From an uncultured Comamonas sp. (GTDB lineage: Bacteria; Pseudomonadota; Gammaproteobacteria; Burkholderiales; Burkholderiaceae_C), in contig CABIIJ010000010.1 of the NCBI GenBank assembly GCA_902175065.1, forward strand, positions 1 through 35,895: a stretch of DNA of 35,895 nt. Direction: 5' to 3'. The number at the start of each line of letters is the position of its first letter. Within the stretch, counting starts at the first letter, position 1. Below are positions 7,480 through 14,878 of this stretch, one piece after another. The notes beneath the pieces were generated by a model. That model was given only the letters and a program-made list of their open reading frames with translations, had not been told where the DNA came from and did no database searches. The position numbers were made by a program, and so were the translations under genes.

Positions 7480-7499
7480 AATTTCGTCATGACGAAATT
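7480..7499. promoter_or_regulatory. 20-bp palindrome, second copy of the CGTCATGACG site
   Basis: AATTTCGTCATGACGAAATT is a perfect palindrome sharing TTCGTCATGACGAA with 7199-7212, about 280 bp away. The two may bind the same dimeric regulator and bracket a control region for the mob and virB transcripts. The intervening 240 bp shows only short hairpins and no supported gene. Confidence 0.5.
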
Positions 7500-7555
7500 T
7501 TTCGAGATCGGGACTCAGACCTCCAGCGCTGCTCTTGGTCACTGCCAGAGCCTTG

Positions 7556-7591
7556 TAGTCGTAGTAATCGTATTACTACGACTATTACTAC
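7556..7591. repeat. 13-bp inverted repeat with a third half-site
   Basis: TAGTCGTAGTAAT (7556-7568) pairs perfectly with ATTACTACGACTA (7572-7584) across a 3-nt loop. ATTACTAC repeats once more at 7584-7591, giving 12-bp spacing. It is AT-rich in a GC-rich setting. It could be a protein-binding site, a single-strand origin or part of the transfer origin region; the sequence alone does not decide. Confidence 0.55.
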
Positions 7592-7696
7592 CAATGCAGG
7601 GATGGTGACACGGTGCTGACCTGGCCGAGCTGCCGGCGCCACCAATGCCCGACGCATGGTGACAGGCTCGCGCGATCGAGGAAGATCCACCGTCAC

Positions 7697-7724
7697 CAAA
7701 AAGGAAGCCCCGCCGAGGCGGGGC
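7697..7724 (-). terminator. Terminator of the virB5-virB6 operon
   Basis: GCCCCGCC (7707-7714) pairs with GGCGGGGC (7717-7724). On the minus strand this is followed by TTCCTTTTT. It closes the secretion-gene block 20 bp past the last small gene, showing the block ends here rather than continuing into other vir genes. Confidence 0.8.
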
Positions 7725-7744
7725 CGTGGTGCGGATCAAGGGGC

Positions 7745-7903
7745 TTACCGCCGACGCAGCGCAAGCCGGACGTGACGCCAGAAGATGCGCCATTCCCCAG
7801 GCTGGCCGCCACCGAGCAGCAGCGCCCGGAACATGGCGAACGCCTCGCCCGGCCGCTTGCGGTACGCCTTGGCCATTGCTTCGTCGTGCGGTCTATCGCT
7901 CAT
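7745..7903 (-). CDS. Small protein after virB6; possible truncated antidote
   Basis: 52 residues, starting MSDRPHDEAMAKAYRKRP and ending in an arginine-rich tail. The ATG at 7903 overlaps the virB6 stop as ATGA, which supports translation and decides the start over an upstream ATG at 7957. The first 30 residues resemble the N-terminus of HigA-like 'addiction module antidote' proteins (a pHDEAM...YR.dP start), which normally run to about 100 residues with an HTH domain. Here the HTH part is absent, so it may be a truncated or frameshifted remnant. Function unknown. Confidence 0.5.
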   Translation of the reverse strand: MSDRPHDEAMAKAYRKRPGEAFAMFRALLLGGGQPGEWRIFWRHVRLALRRR

Positions 7904-8976
7904 TGGCTTTTCCGTTGCAGGTTGCCCAGGGTTGCCGCGTTGTATGCGGGCTGCCATCCACCGCCGCCGGCATTGGAAACGCTATTGCCTCGGAGCTTGT
8001 TCACGCCCGCTTTGCCAAGACCGTAGGCACCCTTGCCCAAGCCGTAAGCGCCTTTGCCAAGGGCCAAGCCGGCCTTTGCCGTTTGCTGGACGCCGCGCCG
8101 GCCTTTGTCCAGGCTATCGGTCAGGCCGCGCGCCGTCATGACGGCCATCGAGATACCGCCAGCCAGAGCCGCAGCCATCGGCATGACACCCTTCACGATG
8201 CCATAGAGGATTGCTGCCACGACAAGCAGCTCCAGGGCCACCATGAGCATGTTCTGATCGGAGTCGATAACGACCTTCGATATTTCGTTGTCGTAGATCG
8301 TGACGCCAAGCGTCAGCACGACCGCCGTCAGCGCAACAATCAGAACGTGGTTCAGCACGAAGCCCACCCAGGAATCGAAGAACTTTGCCGTGACCGGGAA
8401 CATCAGGCACATGATGAACACCGGCCCGATGGCAAAGAGGATTTTCAGGTAGATGGTGGACATCAGGATCGCGATGCCGCCGAACACCACGACCAAGGCA
8501 AAGCCGATGGCAAGAATCGCCATGATGACGTACCACATGAAGATCGTCCCCATCTCCCGCCAACTCGCCGCCTGCGCCTTTTCTCGGCACTGCATGATTA
8601 GCTCAAGCCCCTTGCTCAAGCTGCTGTCCAGAGAGGCGTAGATCGAGCCACCAGCCGAGCCGGAGAAGGCGGAGGTTAGCCCTTCTTCGATGCCCCGAAA
8701 GGCTTCGACAACACCATTCAGGTACATATCAGCATTCAGTGCCATCGTCCCCACGATCATGACCTTGACCATCTTCAAAAGCCCCGTTTTGAAAGGCTCT
8801 TGAACTTGCCCGGTCATCATCATGTAGGCGTACAGGGTGATGTAGAGCGTCAGCGCACCGAGCGCCCAGGGATAGACCGTTGCAATGATGTCGCCGGCCA
8901 CGTTCGTGACAAAGGTCGTCGTGGCATTGTTCAGGGTGCCGCCGATGCCCTGGAAGACGTTTGTTGTTGCTGGCAT
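7900..8976 (-). CDS. virB6: Type IV secretion inner-membrane channel protein VirB6
   Basis: Polytopic inner-membrane protein that forms part of the translocation channel of VirB-type (P-type) type IV secretion systems. 358 residues. A periplasmic-type N-terminus is followed by several hydrophobic segments (roughly 33-55, 66-82, 145-175, 180-205, 210-230, 240-265). A basic cytoplasmic tail contains the near-repeat KGAYGLGKGAYGLGKAG. It starts 2 bp after the eexN stop and overlaps the next small gene by ATGA. Gene order virB5 - eex - virB6 matches pKM101 (traC-eex-traD), but virB1-4 and virB7-11 are absent from the window, so it could only work with another system. Confidence 0.85.
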   Translation of the reverse strand: MPATTNVFQGIGGTLNNATTTFVTNVAGDIIATVYPWALGALTLYITLYAYMMMTGQVQEPFKTGLLKMVKVMIVGTMALNADMYLNGVVEAFRGIEEGLTSAFSGSAGGSIYASLDSSLSKGLELIMQCREKAQAASWREMGTIFMWYVIMAILAIGFALVVVFGGIAILMSTIYLKILFAIGPVFIMCLMFPVTAKFFDSWVGFVLNHVLIVALTAVVLTLGVTIYDNEISKVVIDSDQNMLMVALELLVVAAILYGIVKGVMPMAAALAGGISMAVMTARGLTDSLDKGRRGVQQTAKAGLALGKGAYGLGKGAYGLGKAGVNKLRGNSVSNAGGGGWQPAYNAATLGNLQRKSQ

Positions 8977-8978
8977 GG

Positions 8979-9245
8979 CTACTTGCCTCCCATCTTGACG
9001 CCCGTCATGGGCTGGACGTTGAGGCCGCGCCGCTTGCCCGCATCGGCAAGGCTTTCAGCACGTTCCGCGTTGATGCAGTTCGGCGTTTCGGACAGTTCGC
9101 CAGGATTGGCCCGGCACTTCGCCAAACGGTCAGTCCGCTCGGTTGCGTGTTCCTTGTACCAATCGACCGACTGGACGGGTTCAGCCGGTTCCGTACAGCC
9201 GACCAGGACAGCCGCGACGATCAGGGAGAGGGTGAGCTTTCTCAT
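8979..9245 (-). CDS. eexN: EexN-type entry-exclusion lipoprotein
   Basis: Small lipoprotein predicted to block redundant conjugative entry into a cell that already carries the element. 88 residues. A short basic and hydrophobic leader ends in the lipobox LVGC with Cys17, followed by a soluble region with two further cysteines (AKC, PNC) and a charged middle. It overlaps the preceding gene by ATGA and is followed 2 bp later by virB6, the classic place for eex. The C-terminal GLNVQPMTG echoes GLKVQPMN at the end of the VirB5 protein in this operon. Confidence 0.75.
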   Translation of the reverse strand: MRKLTLSLIVAAVLVGCTEPAEPVQSVDWYKEHATERTDRLAKCRANPGELSETPNCINAERAESLADAGKRRGLNVQPMTGVKMGGK

Positions 9246-9721
9246 TCTCCGACCTCCCGCGCTTCGGCTTCAATGGTGCGGCCGGGAGCTTGCCGGGCTT
9301 CATGTTGCTGCATGACTTTCAGCGCATGAGCTACTTCGGCCGCTTCGATGATTTGGCGAGAGGCGAGAAAGCGCAGCGTTGCTTCCCGGCGACCTGCATA
9401 GGTCGGTGTCAGGAACCTTTCCCGACCATTGAAGTAGCCGATGGACAGACTGGTAACCGCGCAGGCGACCGCCAGGAGCGTTGCTTGCCAGCTCATGAGC
9501 TGCCCCTTGCTGAACAGCGGCAAGGTGAAGCCGTACCAGTCGTTCGCGGCGAAGTAGGCCACCATCAAGGCCGCATAGATGGACACGCCATCCATAGCGA
9601 ACATATGCACTTCGCGGCCGATGGTTTTCTTCCACTTGCCGAAGCGGCGCACGTCGCGCCAGAAGCCGATAACCATTGCCGCGTACAGGCCCGCGAGCAG
9701 GCCGGAGAGGACGTAAATCAT
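9242..9721 (-). CDS. Membrane protein of the type IV secretion block
   Basis: 159 residues with an N-terminal membrane segment (IYVLSGLLAGLYAAMVIGF) and two or three more between about 45 and 100, then a soluble charged C-terminus. The start at 9721 is supported by AAGGGGGA 6-10 nt upstream. It lies 11 nt after virB5 and overlaps eexN by ATGA, so it belongs to the operon. I do not recognise a named family. Its place between VirB5 and the exclusion protein suggests a role in the envelope part of transfer or exclusion. Confidence 0.65.
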   Translation of the reverse strand: MIYVLSGLLAGLYAAMVIGFWRDVRRFGKWKKTIGREVHMFAMDGVSIYAALMVAYFAANDWYGFTLPLFSKGQLMSWQATLLAVACAVTSLSIGYFNGRERFLTPTYAGRREATLRFLASRQIIEAAEVAHALKVMQQHEARQAPGRTIEAEAREVGE

Positions 9722-9732
9722 GATAGTCCCCC

Positions 9733-10470
9733 TTACGGACGCAGCGAAAAGTTCATGGGCTGAACTTTGAGGCCGTCGCGCTTCGCGGCGTCCCGCACGT
9801 TCATTTCGTGCGCGCGCTGTTCCTGCAAGCGATCCTCGGCCGCCGCCACCATCGCGTACATCTGGAGCTTGGTCTGCTCGTTCTGAATCATGGCCTGCTC
9901 GACCGCGATACGGCCTTGCAGCTCGGCAATCGCCTTGGGGTCGGGCGTGTCGTTGATCTTCGCCATGAGCTGGTCGATTTGGTTCAGCCGTGACTTGGCC
10001 TTGTCGTAGGCGTCCAGGGCGAATGCCTTGTCCTGGGCACCCTTCACGGCCTGGGCCTCGCACGCGGTGCGCTGGTCCGAGATCTTGAAATGGGCGCAGG
10101 CATCGAATGCCTTGGTGTCTTCATAGATCGACTGCGCCCGGCCGCTCAGGCCGGCATAGCCGCCCATTTTCACGGCGTCATAGACGCCCTGCCAGTCGGC
10201 CGGCAGGTACTCGCGCAGCGCCGGGTTGTTCAGGATGCTGCCGAGGCCGCGAGAGCCGGTCAGGGACTCGTACTGCTGCTTCATCTGGTTGATCTGGCTG
10301 GTCATCTGGTCGTACTGCATCTTCCACTTGGCGATGGTTTCGACCTGATTGGCGATCTGCTGCGCGATGGAAGCGCCGTCGGTGACCGGGATTTGGGCCT
10401 TGGCCTCGTGGTTGCCGAAGATCATCCAACCGGCTACGCCGAGGACGGCCAGGACTTTGATTGTGCTCAT
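9733..10470 (-). CDS. virB5: VirB5/TraC-type minor pilin
   Basis: Periplasmic type IV secretion protein that sits at the pilus tip and affects contact with recipients. 245 residues. A signal peptide of 25 residues ends in AKA before QIPVTDG. The mature protein is mostly helical with heptad-like stretches (QVETIAKWKMQYDQMTSQINQMKQQYESL, and 150-215), typical of the family. The ATG at 10470 has AAGGAG upstream. First gene of the five-gene block that ends at the terminator at 7697. The 5' neighbour is a 350-bp gene-free stretch, so the block probably has its own promoter. Confidence 0.82.
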   Translation of the reverse strand: MSTIKVLAVLGVAGWMIFGNHEAKAQIPVTDGASIAQQIANQVETIAKWKMQYDQMTSQINQMKQQYESLTGSRGLGSILNNPALREYLPADWQGVYDAVKMGGYAGLSGRAQSIYEDTKAFDACAHFKISDQRTACEAQAVKGAQDKAFALDAYDKAKSRLNQIDQLMAKINDTPDPKAIAELQGRIAVEQAMIQNEQTKLQMYAMVAAAEDRLQEQRAHEMNVRDAAKRDGLKVQPMNFSLRP

Positions 10471-10823
10471 GTGATTGCCACTCCTTTTCGGTGAGAAGGA
10501 GGGGACGCTGGCCGTCTTTCCGACCTGTCCGCCGGCTCTTTCGAGCTACTGTTCCCGGCAGTCAGCCCCGCATTACTTGGGGCGGCACCCTGCCCGCGTT
10601 GCACGGGCTTCGGGCTAATCACAACGGTCTTTCCGCGTCGTCAGGGCCGTCTTTTCCGGTTCCCACGGTCACGCCACTTTCGGCGGGTCAGATCGGCATC
10701 TTGATGCCTTCCCCGATCATCAGGCCCTTCTTTTCAGGCCGGCAGCCCGGTACGCCGAAGCGCTCTTGGGGCCAACAAGCGTCCCCCTTGGGGGATATGG
10801 TGACCGGGGATAACCCGGTCGAT
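10471..10823. other. Gene-free stretch upstream of virB5 with two hairpins
   Basis: About 350 bp without a gene I can support. Near its right end lie a 14-bp palindrome TCCCCCTTGGGGGA (10782-10795) and a GACCGGG / CCCGGTC hairpin (10802-10820), just after the stop of the upstream small gene. They may end the rep operon transcript or bind a regulator. A promoter for virB5 is expected here, but I see no convincing -35/-10 pair. Confidence 0.4.
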
Positions 10824-11108
10824 TTACCAATCGGTTCGATCAATGCTGAATTCTTCGCTCAAGTACGGAATATTAGCAAGCTCCTCCAAGGCTTGATCCA
10901 CGGTTCTGAACCAGAGTTGACGTCCGTGGCCATCAACAACGCGCCGGAGATCTCCGGCGTTCTCCACGCTCAAGGCGTATCCATGCCGCCGATTCGCTTT
11001 CAGGATCACGCGCACGAGTCCCGTTCGCTCCAAGCTGTCGCAGTAAGCATCCAGGTCTCCATAGCGCAAGGTCGCAGTCGGGCGGTGGCTCTGCGGCCGG
11101 GTAGTCAT
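10824..11108 (-). CDS. Small plasmid protein, possibly partition-associated (ParC-like)
   Basis: 94 residues, basic N-terminus then a compact domain (LDAYCDSLERTGLVRVILKANRRHGYALSVENAGDLRRVV) and an acidic end. The start codon overlaps the Rep-like gene's stop as ATGA. I recall similar proteins annotated as partition-associated ParC on proteobacterial plasmids, but no motif proves it. Third gene of a translationally coupled trio (HTH, Rep-like, this gene). Confidence 0.5.
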   Translation of the reverse strand: MTTRPQSHRPTATLRYGDLDAYCDSLERTGLVRVILKANRRHGYALSVENAGDLRRVVDGHGRQLWFRTVDQALEELANIPYLSEEFSIDRTDW

Positions 11109-11944
11109 TCGACGGTGGCCCCCTTTCTGCCCAGCATGGTCTGGATGCGCTCCAAGTGGTGACGAATGACCTCGGGCGAAGCTGTCTGAACTGGTGTCTC
11201 GGCTGGTGCGCTCTGAATGCGCAATCTCTTTTCCTTCGCGGCAAGGCCGGCCGACGGTACGAAACGTCCTCGATGAAAGCGATCCAGAACCGCGCGAAAC
11301 CAGCGTTCAGGGCTGGTCTTGATGCTCTGCGTTGCCATTACCCCGGCGAGTTCGTCTAGAAGCATCTGTGCATCGTTGACATTGAGTCCATTCACCATAG
11401 GGGCGATGGCACTGCGCTCCCGCTCATTCAGGCGCGAAGGCCACACCAATGCGCCGCAGGCGCCTTTCTCCGCCTCGCCCGGTACGGGCGAAGGGGGCGG
11501 CGTGTGGATAACTTTCGCCGGTAGTTGTAGTGACGATTTATTGATGGTTCTAGTTGGTGGTTCATGGGGTGACGTAGCCCTGTCACCGGGGGGTGTCACC
11601 CGTGTCACCGGGGGCATGACGCCCGTGTCGCCCCCCGGTGCCAATCTGTCGGAGGGGGGTGACAATCTGTCGGGGGGAGAGGCGAGACTGAGGCTGTAGA
11701 CATTGGAAGACTGGCTTCCGTCCTTCCGATAGTTACGCTCGATGTGCAGGAACCCAGCCGCTTCCAGTTCCTTTAAGACGCGCTGTACCGTGCGCTCGGA
11801 CGTGCAGCACTTTTCGGCAATGAGGCGCACACGCGGCCAGCACTGGCCGACCTCATCGGCCGCATCAGCTAGGGCCATCAGGATCAGCTTTGAATTGGGT
11901 GGTAGCCGCTGCTCCCACGCCCAGTTCATCGCCTTGATGCTCAT
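11105..11944 (-). CDS. Winged-helix replication-initiator-like protein
   Basis: 279 residues. The N-terminal 90 residues form a winged helix-turn-helix of the HTH_36 type (PPNSKLILMALADAADE, then SERTVQRVLKELEAAGFL). A proline-rich linker (about 90-160) with short repeats such as DRLSPPS and DRLAPGG follows, then a C-terminal helical domain. The ATG at 11944 overlaps the HTH gene's stop (ATGA); the frame further upstream has no support. The DNA encoding the linker carries repeated TGTCACC motifs resembling iterons. The arrangement recalls phage lambda O, with N-terminal HTH and origin repeats inside the gene. Replication or copy control is inferred; a transcription regulator is the alternative. 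Confidence 0.6.
   Translation of the reverse strand: MSIKAMNWAWEQRLPPNSKLILMALADAADEVGQCWPRVRLIAEKCCTSERTVQRVLKELEAAGFLHIERNYRKDGSQSSNVYSLSLASPPDRLSPPSDRLAPGGDTGVMPPVTRVTPPGDRATSPHEPPTRTINKSSLQLPAKVIHTPPPSPVPGEAEKGACGALVWPSRLNERERSAIAPMVNGLNVNDAQMLLDELAGVMATQSIKTSPERWFRAVLDRFHRGRFVPSAGLAAKEKRLRIQSAPAETPVQTASPEVIRHHLERIQTMLGRKGATVE
11568..11673. repeat. Iteron-like TGTCACC repeats inside the Rep-like gene
   Basis: TGTCACC at 11581, 11594 and 11603 on the plus strand, a variant TGTCGCC at 11626, the reverse complement GGTGACA at 11658, and GGTGACG at 11568. AATCTGTCGG occurs twice, 21 bp apart (11643, 11664). Dense, partly phased repeats in one 105-bp stretch are suggestive of a replication origin or operator, though low-complexity coding could also produce them. 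Confidence 0.4.
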
Positions 11945-12180
11945 TGCGCCAGCACTCCTTGCGCACTGCCATCGAGCGCGAGCGCGTCCTTCACTTGGAG
12001 GGTGCGGAAATACACGCGCCGGCCAACTCGCAGCATCGTGGGCTTGAGCTTGCGGGCGACGTCCGTGTTTGAGTACAGCGCGACTCGAATACCGTCTGGC
12101 GAGCGACCGAGCAATCCCGCCACATCGCCAAGACTCATGAGTGGGCCATACCGTTGAAGCAGATATTCTTCCGTTGTCAT
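11941..12180 (-). CDS. Small helix-turn-helix regulator
   Basis: 79 residues from ATG 12180 (GGTGG lies 10 nt upstream; an ATG 12 nt earlier has it too close). A helix-turn-helix of MerR/AlpA style (MSLGDVAGLLGRSPDGIRVAL) is followed by a wing-like VGRRVYFRT. Likely a DNA-binding regulator, or an excisionase-type helper given its place beside the integrase. First gene of the coupled operon with the Rep-like gene. Confidence 0.6.
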   Translation of the reverse strand: MTTEEYLLQRYGPLMSLGDVAGLLGRSPDGIRVALYSNTDVARKLKPTMLRVGRRVYFRTLQVKDALALDGSAQGVLAQ

Positions 12181-12418
12181 CAATACATCCACCGAAATAA
12201 TGAGTAGATGGGCGTATTTTTTGACTGATATGGCTATTGGTCAAATTTAAGTCGTTGATTTTTAAAGCCAAAATTGGCTATCTCGCCATACCAAAATGCA
12301 CCATCCGCGATTACCAAAATAAGGTGTCTTGGTGTCGAGCATTTCGCGGATAGAAAAATATCTTTTCAAATCAAATAATTGCGCCAGCTATGGGAATAAG
12401 AAAATTCATTGAAATAAT
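12181..12418. promoter_or_regulatory. AT-rich control region between integrase and HTH gene
   Basis: About 240 bp, strikingly AT-rich for this window. It contains the inverted repeat AGCCAA-AA-TTGGCT (12266-12279) and a TTTGAC / GTCAAA pair closer to the HTH gene. It probably holds the promoter and operator of the HTH-Rep operon. No ORF is supported here. Confidence 0.45.
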
Positions 12419-13513
12419 TCATGGATTTCCGGTCTTTTTCACCACCTGATCGAGCTTGCCCACCAAATCCTCCGCACGCAGATGGGTGTAGCGCTTGAGC
12501 ATCTGCATCGACTTGTGGCCGCTGATGGCCGCGACCTCCTGATCGGACAAGCCTGCTTCCACAAAGCGGCTGACGGCTTCGTGGCGCAGATCGTGAAAGC
12601 GGAAGTCCGGCACGCTGGCATCCTTCTTGATGCGCGTCCAGATCGGATTGAACTGGTAAGCCCGGCGCTTGTTGTCACGTCCAGGCTCACCGAAAAAGAT
12701 CAGGTCGGTATCAATGGGACGCACCGGGTTGTTCAGCGCCTCACGAAACAGCCGGGTTGCCTCGACCGTCAGGGGAACGGTACGCGACATCGTATTCTTC
12801 GTTTCCTGGAGGCGCACCACGCGCCGGTCAAGATCGACCTGGTTCCGGCGCAGGCCCGTAATCTCCGAAGAACGCATTCCTGTTTCAAGCGCGATGCGCA
12901 CGATCCAGCCGAGCATCGGGTTCGAGTGAGCATCGACCGCCGCCATCAGGCGGGTTTCTTCCTCTCGCGTGAGCCGTCGATCCCGTCCAGGGCTGGGCGC
13001 TGGACGGCGAATGCTTTGCACGGGGTTGTAGGTCAGGCCGATGCCCCATTCCTTGATCGCCACGTTGAACAGGTGGCCGAGTAATGCGAGATCGAGACGT
13101 ACCGTGTTGGGCGAACGGGGCTTGGGGGCTGGCTTGCCCTTGGCGTCCTTGCGATCCAGGCCAGCGAGCCGGTCGTCGCGGTACTTGGCGATCAGCTCCG
13201 GTGTCAGCGCGGCCAGCGAATACTTGCCCAGGTTCTGCATCAACGGCTTCGCGTGTCTCGCGTCGCTGTCGGCCGATGCCGGGCGCTTGGTTGGGGAGAC
13301 TTCGGATAGATAGCGCTTGAGCGCGTCCTCGATGGTCATGCGCTCGGACGGCGCACGTTGGATATAGACGCCGCGCACCATTTCGTCTTCGGTGCGCCGC
13401 GCCCAATCCTCGGCGTCGCGTTTGGTGCGGAAGGTCTTGGCTGTGGCCGGCCATCCCGTCTTGCGGATGAGCGCTTTCCACGTGCCTGAGGGTGTCTTGA
13501 CGATGGTCGCCAT
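12419..13513 (-). CDS. int: Tyrosine site-specific integrase
   Basis: Catalyses integration and excision of the element at a tRNA gene. 364 residues. An N-terminal arm-binding region (MATIVKTPSGTWKALIRKTG) and a core-binding SAM-like domain precede the catalytic domain with R214 (TGMR), K239, H307-x-x-R310, H333 (SGHK) and the nucleophile Y342 (LKRYTHL). All catalytic residues are present, so it looks active. The start ATG at 13513 gives the standard family N-terminus; upstream the frame runs through repeats and the tRNA. It lies next to the right-end repeats and the element-borne tRNA, in the orientation typical of tRNA-targeting elements. Confidence 0.92.
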   Translation of the reverse strand: MATIVKTPSGTWKALIRKTGWPATAKTFRTKRDAEDWARRTEDEMVRGVYIQRAPSERMTIEDALKRYLSEVSPTKRPASADSDARHAKPLMQNLGKYSLAALTPELIAKYRDDRLAGLDRKDAKGKPAPKPRSPNTVRLDLALLGHLFNVAIKEWGIGLTYNPVQSIRRPAPSPGRDRRLTREEETRLMAAVDAHSNPMLGWIVRIALETGMRSSEITGLRRNQVDLDRRVVRLQETKNTMSRTVPLTVEATRLFREALNNPVRPIDTDLIFFGEPGRDNKRRAYQFNPIWTRIKKDASVPDFRFHDLRHEAVSRFVEAGLSDQEVAAISGHKSMQMLKRYTHLRAEDLVGKLDQVVKKTGNP

Positions 13514-13537
13514 TCGGTTGCTCCAGAACAGGGCTCG

Positions 13538-13566
13538 TGTACCGCCACTGTACCGAAACTGTACCG
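13538..13566. repeat. Three TGTACCG repeats, 11-bp period, probable integrase arm sites
   Basis: TGTACCG starts at 13538, 13549 and 13560, each followed by a variable 4-bp spacer. The spacing is one helical turn. A matching pair lies at the left end of the element (4254, 4265). They fall between the integrase start and the tRNA, so they could also repress int. Confidence 0.65.
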
Positions 13567-13587
13567 ACGCGCCAGCGCAAGCAAAGA

Positions 13588-13664
<77 letters not shown>

Positions 13665-13738
13665 TTTTTGCTTTTTTGATGGGGCGGAAGGGTGGCCGCC
13701 CCGCTCAATTCTGCCCCGCCGATCTGGCCTCGATCAGT

Positions 13739-13780
13739 GGATTATGAGTCCCCTGCTCTAACCAACTGAGCTAACGCCCC
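13739..13780 (-). pseudogene. 5' half of the split CAU-anticodon tRNA gene, with right attachment core
   Basis: On the minus strand: acceptor GGGGCGT, D arm GCTC-AGTTGGTTA-GAGC, anticodon stem GGGGA, loop CTCATAA, then divergence into non-tRNA sequence. Its stems pair with the orphan 3' half at 4088-4133. The attachment core GGATTATGAGT is 13739-13749. The sequence that follows inside the element (13665-13738) has no T arm or CCA, so this gene is not restored by the insertion. Confidence 0.78.
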
Positions 13781-13835
13781 CCATACGCCACGGGCCTGGC
13801 CCAGGGCGTGAAACGGCGCATTGTAGCGGCTGTGG

Positions 13836-14846
13836 CTAGCGCTGATGGCTCAAGGCATTGCTCACCAGCCTGGACGTGATGTCCACGATCTGGATCATCC
13901 TGTCGTAGTGCATCCGCGTGGGGCCGATCACGCCCAGGGTGCCGACGATCTGGCCGTTCACCTCGTAGGGGGCGCTGACCACGGACAGCTCCTCGATCGG
14001 CACGACCTGGCTTTCGCCGCCGATGAAGATGCGCACGCCTTCGGCCTGGCTGGAAAAATCCAGCAGGCGCAGGATTTGCGTTTTTTGCTCGAACAGGTCA
14101 AAGGCGCGGCGCAGGTTGTGCATGTCGTGGGAAAAATCGCTCACGGCCAGCAGGTTGCTCTGCCCGGCAATGACCACCTGCTCCTCCTGCGTCGAGGGGC
14201 TGAGGGCTTCGGCACTCAAATGCACCGCCGCCTGCATCAGGTCGGCCACCTGGCCGCGCAGTTGCTCGACTTCGGTGCGCAGGCGTTCACGCACCTGCTC
14301 GATGTCCATGCCCGCATAGTGCGCGTTCAGGTAATTGGCGGCCTGGATGAGCTGGCTGCCGTCCAGCTCACTGTCGGTGAACATGACACGGTTCTGCACG
14401 TCGCCATCGGGGGCGACGATGATGACCAGCACCCGCCGTTCGGAGAGTTTGACGAACTCGATGTGCTTGAACACCGAACTGCGCTTGGGCGCCATGACCA
14501 CGCCGACGAACTGCGACAGGTTGGACAGCAGGTTGGCGGCGTTGGCGATGACTTTCTGCGGCTGCTCGGCCAGCAATTCGGGGGCAACGAAGTCGCTGCG
14601 CTGGGCGGTGAGCATGGTGTCCACGAACAGGCGGTAGCCGCGTGCGGTGGGGATGCGGCCTGCCGAGGTGTGCGGGCTGGCGATCAGGCCCAGTTCTTCC
14701 AGGTCGGCCATGACGTTGCGAATCGTCGCGGGCGACAATTCCAGACCGGAAGAGCGCGACAGGGTGCGCGAACCGACGGGCTGGCCGTCAGCGATATAGC
14801 GCTCCACCAGCACCTTGAGCAACAACTTGGCACGATCATCCAGCAT
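13836..14846 (-). CDS. hrcA: Heat-inducible transcription repressor HrcA
   Basis: Represses groE and dnaK operons by binding the CIRCE operator; activity depends on GroEL. 336 residues, close to the family norm. The N-terminal winged helix ([48 protein letters not shown]) is followed by the conserved [18 protein letters not shown] block, then the dimerization and insert domains. Divergent from nadK with a 32-bp gap that must hold both promoters. No CIRCE palindrome is visible in that gap, so autoregulation through CIRCE is not supported here. Confidence 0.95.
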   Translation of the reverse strand: MLDDRAKLLLKVLVERYIADGQPVGSRTLSRSSGLELSPATIRNVMADLEELGLIASPHTSAGRIPTARGYRLFVDTMLTAQRSDFVAPELLAEQPQKVIANAANLLSNLSQFVGVVMAPKRSSVFKHIEFVKLSERRVLVIIVAPDGDVQNRVMFTDSELDGSQLIQAANYLNAHYAGMDIEQVRERLRTEVEQLRGQVADLMQAAVHLSAEALSPSTQEEQVVIAGQSNLLAVSDFSHDMHNLRRAFDLFEQKTQILRLLDFSSQAEGVRIFIGGESQVVPIEELSVVSAPYEVNGQIVGTLGVIGPTRMHYDRMIQIVDITSRLVSNALSHQR

Positions 14847-14878
14847 CGTGCAATTTTAATATGATGTAATTTCTGGTT

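Noticed and set aside
7151-7490. ORFs of 67-96 codons between mobC and the virB block
   Set aside because: They overlap oriT and palindromes, lack ribosome-binding sites and resemble no family I know. Composition looks non-coding.
14847-14878. CIRCE operator in the hrcA-nadK gap
   Set aside because: No nine-base inverted repeat with nine-base spacing is present in the 32 bp.
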